Below are positions 21,084 to 32,700 of a stretch of DNA of 64,000 bases, piece by piece; the stretch's first letter is position 1; each line of letters starts with the position of its first letter. Under the pieces are notes generated by a model. That model had not been told where the DNA came from. It saw only the letters and a list, made by a program, of their open reading frames with translations, and did no database searches. Location of the stretch: contig NC_044006.1 of NCBI RefSeq assembly GCF_900496995.4, positions 78,919,754 to 78,983,753 on the forward strand, given 5' to 3'. Origin of the DNA: Aquila chrysaetos chrysaetos (Eukaryota; Chordata; Aves; Accipitriformes; Accipitridae). Made by a program: the position numbers and the translations under genes.

Positions 21084-23504
21084 GTGAGTGGGGCAGAGCC
21101 GCCTGCCCGTGCCGAGGCCGGTGGGGGACGGGGAGCGGTGCTGCCGGGCTCACACCTCCCCGGTCCCCGGGCAGCCGTGGGTGGGTGGGTGTATGGCTCC
21201 CAGCCCTGCCGTGGGTGACAGCGTGGAGGGCTGCGCCCGGACCTCCCCGGGGCCCCAGGACCCCCACGGCAGCCGCCAGGGACCAAGGGGTCGGTGCCGG
21301 CGCGTGTCCCCGGGGTGGCACACGGAGCCCCGCACCGCGGCACGGGGGCAGCGGGTCGGTGGGGGGGAGGCAGCTGTGCCTGCCCCTTCCCAGGGCTGGC
21401 ATGGGGACGGCAGTGGGGACCGCCGGCTGGGGCAGCAGGAGCCTCTCACGGGGGTCTGGTGCCGCACGGGGGGTCCTGGCCTCTCCGGGGCTGTGCCGAG
21501 CGTGCCGCGGCGGTGGGGTGATGGGGGGCTGGCAGCCGTGGTGGGAGGGAGCACGCTGCCAGGCCACATCCTGCGGGGTCCGTGGGGCAGCCCCTGCCTG
21601 GGGCTGTTGTGCCTGCCCTGCCTGCCATCCCCCCCTCCCGGGCCGGTCCCCGGGTGCGGCGGTGGCACCGGCGTGGGCGTGGAGCCGCGCAGTGCCGTGA
21701 TTCATCTCCCGGATCCGGCGGTTTCGAGGTCATGGGGGGGGGGGGGTTGGGGGAAGGATATTTTTGGTGGCGGCTTCTAAAGTTGCAGTGTCTAGAAAAC
21801 CTCTGCCGGGTCGGGAGCCGTGCCACGGGCGGCGTTGTCCTGGTCCAGCTGTGTCCCACGGTGGCTGCCGTGGCAATTAGGGGGGTGCAGGACCCCGGCC
21901 CCCCTCTGCCAGGTGGGCATCTGGGAGGCGCTCGGGGCGGTGGGATCTCCCGGGGGTGTCCCGGAGCAGCCAAGTGAGCGGGGCAGGAGGGAGCGGGAGC
22001 AGCTGGCCCGTGCCGTGCAGACCCCGCGGAGCCGGGTGGGGGGACTGGCGCTGGGCTCCCCGGCTGTGTGGGGTTGGCTGCACCACCTGCCCGCAGCCAC
22101 CCCGCCTTCGGCAGCCTCCGGTCCCTGGGCACGGGTGCTGCCCGGGAAGCAAGGGGCTGCTGGGGGCTCTGGGTGGTCTCCGGTCCTTGGTGGACAGGCA
22201 GGGGAGCTCGAGCACGCCACTGGGCCCCCCCTTGGCACTGCTCCCTATTTTGGGGTGCAGGGAGCTGGAGCTGGGGCTTGTGCTATGCCCGTGCAGGCGG
22301 GAGGCCGGTGCACGGCTGGTGTACGGCCACCATGGGTGCCGGCAGCGCGTGCTGGAGCTGCCCGGTGGTGCAGCGGCACCTGGGCACCATCGGGGTGCGG
22401 ATGCAGCTCTGCCTCGGGGCGCTGCCCATGGGGGAGCGGGTGCTGGTGCAGCCGCAGGGGCAGTGACGGTGCCGGGGCGGCTCTGCTGGGGCCGGCTCTG
22501 GGCTCCCACACCCGGGACATGGGACCCCCGAGGAGCAGCGGGGTGAGCGTGGCTGTGCCAGATCATCCTCTCCCTTCTGCTGGCGAAGACTGGGCTGTGC
22601 CTGAGGAAGCCATCCCGGTGGGAGCCCGGGTTCCAGGCAGTCCCTGCCGCGGTGAGGGTCTGTGCAGGCAGCGGGTCTGAACGGCACATGGGGACAGGGC
22701 TCTGCTCCCCTCTGCCACTGCGGTACGGGCCTGGGGGAGCCGGCTGTGGATGAGGAGCCGTCGTGGGTGCTGGCTTTAGCCTGGGCAAAGCCTGCGGGCC
22801 GTGCTCCCGACAGCGGCTGGTGGCAACGGGGGGAGCCCATCCTGCCAGCCTGTGGGCAGGGAGTGTCACCCCATGGTGGCTGAGCACAGTGACCGTGCAC
22901 CTCCCCTGCTCGGGTGCTCCAGGACCCCGCGCTGCAGCAGGACAGGCTGCGGCAAGTGCCCGCAGCAGGGCAGGGTGGCCCGTGCCGGTGTCCCCAGCCC
23001 TGGCTGAGGAGCCCAGGGATGCTCCTGTGCCTGCCGGGGAGCTGGGAGCTGCTGCAGCATCACCGCTGGCAGTGGGTAAAGACGGCAGTGGTAGAACGGG
23101 GGGGGGGACGACAGGCCTGGGGGGGCACAGAGACCCCTGGGGCAGCCGTCCTCATCCCTGGGCTGGGCTGTGGGGCAGGGGGGCTGCGTGGCCAGGGCCC
23201 CTCGCTCCAGCTTTCTGTGGGGCCGGCGCGCAGCCTCGCCGTGCCGGGCACCCTGGGGAGCGCGGGGCACATCTGCCCGGCATGATGGGCCCAGCCTGAC
23301 CTGCGCCAGGCTCACCCTGCTGCAGTTTCGCCTGGAAATTGGGCACAAGCGGTTCCCGGGGGGCAGCTGCCAGTGGGAGGGCGGCAAGGGACGCAGTGCC
23401 TTCTCCGGCACCGGGCACCGGGGCTGCAGATATGGCTCCGGCTCCTGACCAGACGTGGCACCGCCAGCCTCACCTCTGGCTGCGGGCACAAACGCACATG
23501 ACAC

Positions 23505-23524
23505 ACGCGTGTGTGTGTGTGTGT
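23505..23524 (+). repeat. (TG)n dinucleotide microsatellite
   Basis: About ten TG units after CACACG; a simple, possibly polymorphic repeat. Confidence 0.75.
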
Positions 23525-24602
23525 GCTGATCCCGCATCGGGGACCTGCTCCCGGCACTGCCGCTGCTGACCTGTCCCCAGCCCGGGTGACGTGGTGTGAG
23601 GAGGCACAGCGCTGCCGGCGGCACCGGCACAGGGGAGCGGGCAGCCGGGCTCTGGCCGGCCCCCGCTGCCCCGGGGCTCCCCCACTCCCTGTCCCGTCCC
23701 CGTCGCAGGCTTTTGGGTCCGTGCTGCGGACAGGGACGTCCCGCTGCGGACAGGCTGCCCGGGACGGGGACGCCCCGGTTGCGGAAGGGCTGGTGGCGGC
23801 ATTGCCTCACTTCCCACCTTGCTCAACCCGCCGCCAGCCCGGCCTCGCCTCCCGGCCCGCGCGGTGCTGGCGGTGGGTCCTGGGGCGCGCGGGCCCCGTG
23901 GGGCAGCCCCCACGGTGCGGGGCGTGGGGCTGGGCCCTCTAATCGCCTCAGCGGATCAGGCGGGCAGGCCGGGGCCGGTCCCAGGAATGCGACTCCGGCA
24001 CCGGTGGGAGCCGCCGAGCCGGCTCGCGCACAGGCGCTGATGGGAGCCAGCCGGTAATTAGCGGCGCGGCGCGGTGTTGGCAACCCGTGGCCGTATCTGT
24101 GGACCTGCCCCGCTTATCGGAGCGGCCTGTTCCTTTGCACAAGGGGCCATTGTGCTGCGCCGCCGGACCGGGGAGGCCGCGCGCGGGGCGCGGTGCGGTA
24201 CGGCACGGCCGGCGCTGCCACCGCCGCCACCGGCGCTGCCACCGCCCCGGCCCACCTGCTGGCCTGGCCCCGCGTGGCGCAGCCGGAGCACGCGGCCAGA
24301 CCCTCCTGGCCCGCGGCTGGGACCGGAGCGGGGCGAGGCGGTGGCACCGCAGCCGTGCCGGTGCCTGGAGCCACGTGGCGTCGGCGGCGCGGTGCTGAGC
24401 ACCGACACCGGCAGAGCTGCAGCGGGGCAGGAGCTCCCTGGGGAGCGGGGCTGGCCACGGGCAGGGCAGGCAGGCGCCGACCCAGCGCGGTGCCCGGGGC
24501 AGCCGTGGGAGCTCCTGGTGCGGGCTGGCTCCGGGCTCCTCTCTGCAGGGATGGCACGAGCCGCTGAGCAGTTCCCGGCCAGCTGCCCAGCCATGCCTGC
24601 TG

Positions 24603-24613
24603 GCTGACTCAGC
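24603..24613. promoter_or_regulatory. AP-1/NF-E2-like site GCTGACTCAGC
   Basis: A symmetrical match to the extended AP-1/Maf recognition element within the SLC4A2 5' region. Single short motif; function not shown. Confidence 0.3.
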
Positions 24614-25819
24614 CGCCACCATGGAAAGCAGAAGTCCCCCCCCCGCCGGGTGCCCGTCACCCTTTCCAGCAGGGTCAGGCCACAGGCTCCCGGGCGCCAC
24701 ATGTCCCCTGCGCAGCCAGGCCTGGCACTGCAGGCTCGCCTGCCCTGGCACGGTCCTGCCGGGTCCCCGCGGTGGCACCGCCAAAGCCTGGGGGTGAGGA
24801 GCTGGCGGGGCCTTTGGGGGTCGGGGGGCCGGGAGCCCTCCTTTTTGGGTGATGGGCAGGCACCCGGCTCCCCTGCACCGAGAGCCGGTGAGAGCGCGGC
24901 TTGGGGCTGCTTCCCAGCTTGGCGTTCCCCAAGAACAATCCCAAGTGTGTTCCCGGGGCTCTAATCCCTGCAAGCTGCCAACGAGATTAAACCCAAAAAG
25001 CTGCTTAGGGTCGGGAGTGGTGAGCACCTTCCCGCGCCGGAGCCCCGGCACCTGCCGGCCGTGGTGGCCCAGCGCCGCATCCCCGCGATGGGTGGGATGG
25101 TGGCACCGTCCTGCGGGGAGCTCGGCCCAGGCGTGACGCCAGCGGGGCCCATATGGTGCGGCCAGGATGGCACGGAAGTGCTGGCTGTGCCCGGCTGGTC
25201 ACTCAATGCCGTCGACACTCCCCGTGGGCTCTGCCCCCCACCCTGCTGCCCCGGAGCCCCCCGCTCCTGGCAGCTGCTCTCACTGGCACCAGGGAGCCCC
25301 CGGACCCCACTTGCTGGTCCCAGTCCTCGGGGCTGGGGGGGGGGATGCAGCTGCATGGGACCCCGAGAACACAGGGTGCTGGGTGCCCCGTGCAGGGAGG
25401 GGACCCCTTGGCACTTCCCCCCTCGAGTCACCCAGCAAGGGCGGTTTGTGGGTCCGGGCTCCATTTGGGGAGGGGGAGTGGAGGCGCCGGCTTGTTCCCC
25501 CCCCCAATTCCAAGTCAGGCAGGTGCACTGGTGAGACTGGAGCTGTGCCGGATTGGCTCCCTGCTACCTGTGCCACTTGTGGGGGGCCTGCAGCCAGCCC
25601 CCCTCGGGCATGGCAGGGTCCCCATCCAGAGTAGGGGGGGAGTTTTGGCTCCTGGCTTCAGCTTGGCGGGAGCCCCGGGAGAGCGGCGTGGCAGGTTGGC
25701 TAATCTGCGCTCGCTCGGCTGGAATGTGGATGTGCTGGCTCTGGCCCCGGATGGGGAGCGGGGATTAGGGAGCAGCCGGAGCCGGGTAGCACCGAACCTA
25801 GGAGAAGGTATGATCCGGT

Positions 25820-25891
25820 GCCGCGGCCAGGCTCGAGGAGCCGCGGCCTCGGCAGATGCCGAGGCCGCGGCTCCTCGAGCCTGGCCGCGGC
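25820..25891. repeat. Perfect 72-bp palindrome (35-bp arms, 2-base spacer)
   Basis: The left arm 25820-25854 begins GCCGCGGCCAGGCTCGAGGA. The right arm 25857-25891 is its exact reverse complement, with GA between them. Flanking bases do not pair. As DNA it could extrude a cruciform; as RNA it would be a 35-bp hairpin with almost no loop. It could be a recent template-switch inversion, a biological element or an assembly artefact. Confidence 0.9.
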
Positions 25892-26614
25892 CACCGTGCT
25901 TGTACCACAGCGTGCCCGTGGGGGAACGGTGTGGCGGGAGGGGTGCCAGTGATGGTGACGAGGACGGTGATGGTGAGCCACCCATGTGAGACGCAGTCAT
26001 CCATCACCACCCTCCTCAGTCCCTGCCGTCACGTGGGGCCACCTCCCGCGCCAATAAACCCGGCACGCCGGTGCCGGAGGGGTCAGCCTGGTGCCCGGGG
26101 AGCTGCCGAGGGGCAAGTGTGGGGCGAAGATGGCCGGTGGGCAGGTGTGGGGGGCTGGGATGGGGGTGCTGGGGGGCTCGCAGGGCTGGGGGGGGGGGTC
26201 GTTCACCCGGTGTCTGTCTGGGGGGGCACTCTCTGCCACTGCCCCCTGGGGTCTGGCTCGCTGTCCGCCCTGCCTGCACCCCACGGAGCTGGGCGGGTGC
26301 CCGGGGTCCCGCCGGGGGGGCTGGGCCCCATCCCGCTGCCCCGGCTCCGCTCCCCTCCCGGCGTTTGTCTTGGCCCCTGCTCTCCCGCTCCCACCAGCAG
26401 CCAAGACAAACCAGCCCGGAGCCGGCCCCGGGGCCAGCCCTGCCCGTGCCTCCCCCCGGGCGGCCGAGGAGGGGCAGACCCCGACCCCCTGCCCGCAGAT
26501 CTGCCGCGGGGATGGCGGTGGCACCCGGTGCCTGGGGGGAGAGGACAGCTGGCAGCCGTGCAGCCCCTCGGGGCATCGCCGCTGCCGCCCCTGAGCACCC
26601 CTCTTTGCCCCCAG

Positions 26615-26759
26615 GTTATGCTGCCCCGACAGCGTCCCCTGAGCCCCCGCGAGAAGGAGAAGGGCTAAGCCGGCCGTCCCGGGGTGCCACGCCGGCGCCA
26701 TGACCCACTCCCAGGTGTCTTCCGAGATCCACCACATCGTCTCCTCCGCCTTCCAGAGC
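26615..26759 (+). CDS. SLC4A2: SLC4A2 alternative first coding exon, AE2a position (20-residue N-terminus)
   Basis: The exon follows acceptor TTTGCCCCCAG and ends at donor AGC|GTAAGT. Coding starts at ATG 26700-26702 (context GGCGCCATGA) and gives 20 residues beginning [14 protein letters not shown], ending in phase 0 as required to join the shared exon at 30084. The resulting protein would be about 1235 aa, close to human AE2a (1241). The N-terminal residues are not like human AE2a, so the assignment rests on position, phase and length. A 16-residue upstream ORF (26619-26669) lies in the same exon. Confidence 0.65.
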
Positions 26760-29700
26760 GTAAGTGCCACGGCGGGCACGGCCCCACGGCTGCTGGGGGG
26801 GATGGTGGGGCTGTACCCCCCGCCGCTGCCTGGCCGGGTGAGGGGTCCCGCGGCACGGCCCTCCCGCCGTGCTGCACCGCGGCGTGGTGCCCCGTTGCAC
26901 GGCCGTGGGGCAGGGCTGCGGGGTGCCGGCAGGGCTTCGTGGCACCCACCCCGTTGCACGGCCGTGGGGCAGGGCTGTGCCCCACAGCAGCCACCCTGGG
27001 GCAGGCTGAGCCAACTGTGCCGGGGCGGTGGGTGCCCTTGAGGCAGGTGCTGCCGGGGCGTGTTGGGCCGGGGCCGCCGGCTCTGCCGGTGCCGCTCGCC
27101 TGCCCCAGCTGCGCGTGGTGCCAGCACTGAGCTCGGTGTGGGTTCGTGGGGCTGCCCCGGAGCGGAGTTAATGATTAAAACCTTTGCGTCGCGGTGCGCG
27201 GCTGCCCGGTGCCGTTGGGCAAGTCCCCATCGCCGCGCACGTGACCGGGGATGGGACCTGTGGCCACTTCCCCGCGGCTCCGCCACCCATGGATTTCCTT
27301 CTGGGCTACCGGGTAAGCCATGGCCTTGCCAGGGCTGGCAGGTCCCTCATCCCACCAGCACCCGGCCGGAGGCACCCGTCCCCACCTGTCCTGAGGCCAA
27401 AGCTGGGCCCGGCGGAGCCACGGGTGTCCCACGGGCGAGGGAGCGTGCCGGGGCATGCAGGGACGCGGGGCATCGCCCTGGGACAGGGAGCTGGCCACGG
27501 CGCACGTGGGGACGCAGGCACTCGGTCACGCCGGGCTGCGGACGAGGCGGGTTCGGTGAGGGGATCCTGGGTGTCACCATGGGCAGGGTCAGCGGCCGGG
27601 GGCCGGAGGAGACCAGCAGGGACATGTGGTGCGGTCACGGTGTGGGCAGCTGATGAGGAGTCCAAGGTCATTTTGGGGCTGGCAGGATCCTGGGGTCGGG
27701 GCCATGCGGGTGCGGGGGGGTCAGGGCAGGGAGGTTTGGGGGCTGGCCGGGGGCTGCCTCGCCGGGTGCCGCAGGAGCATCCGGGGTGCTGCCGGGGCTG
27801 GAGGACGGAGACCAGCGGGTTCATGGGGTGCAGCGCTGCGGGCACTGGGCTGTGGCCAGAGGGCCCAGGGGGGCCGTGGGGTGTCAGAAGGTGGTCACCG
27901 GCTGGCGGAGGGGACGTGGCAGGAGCGGGTGGATGCGGGCAGAAGATGCGGACTGGCGCTGCCGTCGTCACGTGGCAGCCTCGATGCCGTGGGTGGTGGG
28001 TGCGATGGGATGGCAAGGGTCTGCCTGTTCCCTGTCACCCCCATCCTGGGCAGGGCCCGGGGGGGGTTGGGGTCACCCCGCGGTGGGGACAGGGGCTGGG
28101 GCACCACGGCTCGGTCCGAGGACACGACCTCTGGGCCGGGATGTGCCGGCCTGGAGCTGGGGCAGTTTTGGGGCTGTGGCACAGCCCCGGCCGGGCACGC
28201 GCTGTGGGGCAGTGACTCGGGGTGCCGGGCTGTCCCCAGGGAGGGTGGCAGCCCCCACCGCCGCTGCCCGGGGGATGTCCCGGCAGGCAGGGCCTGGCAC
28301 CCGCCGCCCCGGCAGGGGACGGTGCCCGGGGTGCCCCTGTCCCCACCCCGGCCCCCTGCCACATCTGGGCGGCACCGTCCTCCCTGTCCGTGCCTGTCCC
28401 CCTCCTCCCGGTGCCCCCACCCTGGGGGTCTGGGAGCTGCCTCGTCCCGGGGGGGGTTATCGGGTGTGGCTGGGGCAGGGCAGGGACCGTCCCCCCCCCC
28501 CCCCCCCAAGCTGAGCACTGCGGGCTGGTCTGGGGGGGCCGTGGTGGTGGTGGGGTCTTGGCAGCACAGCTCCAGCAGGGCCTGGGGGGGGGGGGGCAAA
28601 GCTCCCGCCCTACCGCGGGGGGGGGGGCGGCACATTACCGGGGGAAAGCCTTGCATTACCGGGGGGGTTGCGACCCGACGCGACCCGTGCAGCACCGGGG
28701 GGGGGCGGTGGGGTGGTCGTGCGGCCGCGAGCAGCGTTCCGGGGGGGGCCGTGCAGCACCGGGGTGGGGGGGGCTGTGTGTGCCGGGGGCTTTGCAGCAC
28801 GGCGGGGGTCGGTGCGTTGCCGGCGGGGGTCCGTGCATTACCGGAGAAGATCAGCGTATCGCCGGGGGGGGGTGGGTGCGTTGCCACGGGGTGTCCGTGC
28901 ATTCCCGGGGGGGGGGTCGGTGCATCGCCCCAGGACGGGGCGGAGGGGGAGCGGGTCGGTGCATTACCGGCGGGTCGGTGCGTTCCCGGGTGGCTCGGAG
29001 CTCGGCCGGGGGGGGTCGTTGCCTTGCCGGGGGGGGGCCGGCGCAGGGCGATGCTGCGGGCGCAGCCGGTGCCCTCTGCGGGCCGCTGTCACCTTGAGGC
29101 GGGCGCGGGGCGGCTCCGTCAATATTTGGCGAGGCCGGGGAAGGAGCCGCCGCCCCCCGGCCCCCCCCCCCCCCCCCCGCCCCCGCCGCCCCCATCCCCG
29201 GCCGGGCCGGGCCGCGCCGCCCCGATAAAGCGCTGCGGGAGCTGCGGCGGGAGCGCGGCTCCGCCATGACTCAGGTAGGACCGGCCGGGCGGGGACGCGC
29301 CCCCCCCGTACCCCCCCAGCCCCGCACCCCCCCCCATGCCCCTCCTGCACCCCCTGCCTGCCCCGGCCCTCCCCAGCCCCGCACCCCTGTACCCCCCTGC
29401 ACCCCCGCAGCCCCCTCGCCCCCCCCTCAGCCACCTTCCCCCCCCCTTGCACCCCAGCACCCGCAGCTGGGACACACCAGCAGCTCCCAGCAGCGCTGGG
29501 ATGGGGGCACAGCACCAGGGGCACCGCGGCTGCAGGCTCTGGGGTACATGGTGGGGGCATGGCACCAGGGCATGGCAGTGGGGGTGCTGGGGGTACACAG
29601 GGGTGCACAGCACCTGGGCACGGCAGTGGGGGTACTGGGGGCACACAGGGGTGCATGGCGCTGGGGCACGGCAATGGGGGTGCTGGGGGTACACAGGGGT

Positions 29701-32700
29701 GCACGGCACCTGGGCACGGCAGTGGGGGTGCTGGGGGTACACAGGGGTGCACAGCACCAGGGTGCAGCACTGGGGCTGCCAGGTCGGGGCTGCGCTGGGG
29801 AGCAGGGCACCGGGGTGCTGGGGTACACAGGGGGGGAGCGCAGCACTGGAGCGTAGCGGGGCGCGGGGTGCACTGGGTGCAAATGGCGTGGCGGGTGCAC
29901 GGCCCACGGTGCACCGGCGGGCATGCCCCTTACGTGCAGGGCCTTTGGGGACCCCGGAGAGCCACCATCTGGGGCGCCCATCGTGCGGGGCACCGTGACC
30001 GGGGCGCGCTGGGGGCCGGTGACCTGGCGGGTGGTGGTGCCGGCGGTGCCGGGTGCCTGCTCAGCCCCGCTGCCGGCCCACAGCCTGAGCAGGAGGCGCT
30101 GGGCGCCGGCTCGCCCGTGTTCGAGGAGGAGGAGGAGGAGAAGGACCTGAACAAGGCGCTGGGCGTGGAGCGCTTCGAGGAGATCCTGTGCGACGCGCAC
30201 CCTCGCAACGCGGAGGAGGCCGGGCGCAGCTATGGCGAGGAGGACTTCGAGTGTGAGTGGGGTCTGGGGGGCAGCGGGCAGGCAGCGGGCAGGCAGCAGG
30301 CAGGGCACCAACCCCACCCCGTCCCCTGCAGACCACCGCCAGTCGTCCCACCACATCCACCACCCGCTCTCCACGCACCTGCCCCCCGACACCCGCCGCA
30401 AGAAGGGGGTGCCGAAAAAGGGCAAGAAGAAGCACCGCCGTGCCTCTGTCCCTGGCGAGACCCCCACCATCGAGGAGGCCGAAGAGGATGAGGACGAGGC
30501 GTGCGACACGGAGACGGAGCGGTCGGCGGAGGAGCTCCTGCAGCCCGGCCAGCCTGAGGCAGTGCAGGTGAGGGGAGGGCTGGGTGCGGGGGGCAGCGCT
30601 GTGCCCCCCAGCTCTGGGGGCTCTTGGGGCGAGCGGCTGGGGCGCCGGAGCTGGAGACGAGCCGGAGCCGGTGGGTGGCACCTGCGGCCGGGGGACACAG
30701 CTCCACAGCAGCCGGTTCCTCCCATGCCCCGTCTCAGTTCTTCCTGCAGGAAGATGAGGTGACCGACCGCCGGGCAGAGGAGCCGGCGGCACCCGCGGCA
30801 CTGCCCGGCTCCCCACCGGAGCCCCGTGGGTCCACGTCCCCCAGGGAAGCCCGGGCAGCCAGGTGAGCGGGGGGCCGGGGCCCGGCAGTGCCGGGGCTCA
30901 CCCGGAACTTGGGCAGGGCTGGGGGTCCTGGGGGGCAGGCAGCCCCCTTGGGCTGCCCCATGGCAGGGCTGGGGCTCAGCTCTGAGGCAGGCACCTGCCT
31001 CACAGCCCCGATGTGGAGGAGGGAGATTCGGTGGAGGAGGGAGCGGCCGCTGCCGAGGCTGGCTCCCCCGGTCGCCCCGTTCCCAAGTCGCAGCCGGGGC
31101 ACCGCAGCTACAACCTGCACGAGCGGCGGCGGATCGGCAGCATGACGGGTGCGGAGCAGGCCCGGTACCAGAAGATGCCGACAGACGAGTCGGAGGCCCA
31201 GACGCTGGCTTCGGCTGACCTGGACTACATGAAGAGTGAGTGGGGGGCACCCTGCGCCCCGGGGGCCGCGCTGGCAGCGGCTGTCGGCGCAGCAGAAGCC
31301 GAGCTGTGCGTGGGGTGAGCGGGGCTGAGGCCGGCGGGTCTGGCAGTGCCGGGTCGCCCTGCGGCTGCAGCAGAGCTGGGCTGGGTGCGGTATCCGAACC
31401 TGCTCCAGGCGCTGGGTACGGCCACAGGGGACCGCTTCCCAGGCTGCCGGGGTTGGGCTGGGTCAGCATCCACGTGGAGCGCGGCCAGGAGCTGGAGTGG
31501 AGTGCCCAGGGTGGCTGGAGCCAGCGGCGGCGGCGGTGCCTCCCCTGGGTGCTCGCTAGCCCCTGGCGATTTGCAGCTTCGGGACTCCCAGGGCGGCGGG
31601 TGATGCTTTTGCCTCAGAGCTCCCTGGGGAGCGCTGCCCGCAGCAGAGCCCGTGTGCCAATGGGCACGCGCAGCCTTTGGCGCGGGGGGGCTCGGGTGAC
31701 CCCGGTGCGAGGAGCCACCTCGGCTCCTGCTCGGCAGCAGAGAAGCAGCGACCGGGGGACCCCTCCTGGTGCTGCAGCGCTCGCCAGCACGCAGACCCCG
31801 TTCCCCCCTCCCACGCCGAGTGCTGCCTCGTCGTGCTCGTGGACCCCGGGGCTGTGATGGTCCTTGCTCAGCCCCGGCTCGGGCACCTCTGCTCTGAGCT
31901 GCCCCAGGCAGGTTGCTAGCCCACAGCTCCCTGGCCCCCCGTGGGGGGGGGCTTGGTGGTCTCCCCGGGCCGGGGCTCGGGGCGCAGGGCTGCAAGCTCT
32001 GCACATCACCCACCCGCCGCCGTCGCTGTCCTCCCTGTCTCCGGCAGGTCACCGCTTCGAGGATGTGCCGGGGGTGCGCCGGCACCTCGTCCGGAAGAGT
32101 GCCAAGGCGCAGGTGGTCCACGTCAGCAAGGACCACAAGGAGCCCAGCACGCGGCACCGCAAGCAGGACCGGCAGCCCCACGAGGTGCGGGGTCCCGGCA
32201 CCCAGGGGGGTGGGCAGGGTTGGGAGTCCTGGCGCAGCAGAGGAGCCGGAGCGTGGCGCAGGACCGGGGGTGCGGCTGGGTGGGCGCGTCTTGCCCGGGG
32301 CGCTGTGGAGGGGGGCTGCCTGTGCGCAGCCCCATCACTCGGGGGGGGGTCCCCGCTGTCCCGGCACTGACCTGGCCATGGTGGCAGGTGTTCGTGGAGC
32401 TGAACGAGCTGGTGGTGGACAAGAACCAGGAGCTGCAATGGAAGGAGACGGCGCGCTGGATCAAGTTTGAGGAGGACGTGGAGGAGGAGACGGACCGCTG
32501 GGGCAAGCCCCATGTGGCGTCCCTGTCCTTCCGCAGCCTCCTGGAGCTGCGCAAGACCCTGTCCCACGGTAGGGAGGCAGGGCTGGCCCCATGGGACCCG
32601 AGTTGCGGGGGGGCATCCCCGGCCCTGCTCGCCTCAGCCCCCCCTCCCTCGCCCAGGGGCTGTGCTCCTTGACCTGGACCAGAAGACGCTGCCGGGGGTG

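Larger units (their letters stand above)
21084..25819. other. SLC4A2 5' region, no gene seen; scattered motifs
   Basis: About 4.7 kb of GC-rich sequence with no conserved coding segment. Noted elements: a short (TG)n tract at 23505-23524 and an AP-1/NF-E2-like GCTGACTCAGC at 24603-24613. Neither has demonstrated function. Confidence 0.4.

Noticed and set aside
25820-25891. MicroRNA precursor at the palindrome
   Set aside because: A perfect stem with a two-base loop is not a normal pre-miRNA shape.
29427-31469. 680-codon open frame on the minus strand
   Set aside because: Antisense to SLC4A2 and kept open by the 48-bp tandem repeat, whose length is a multiple of three.
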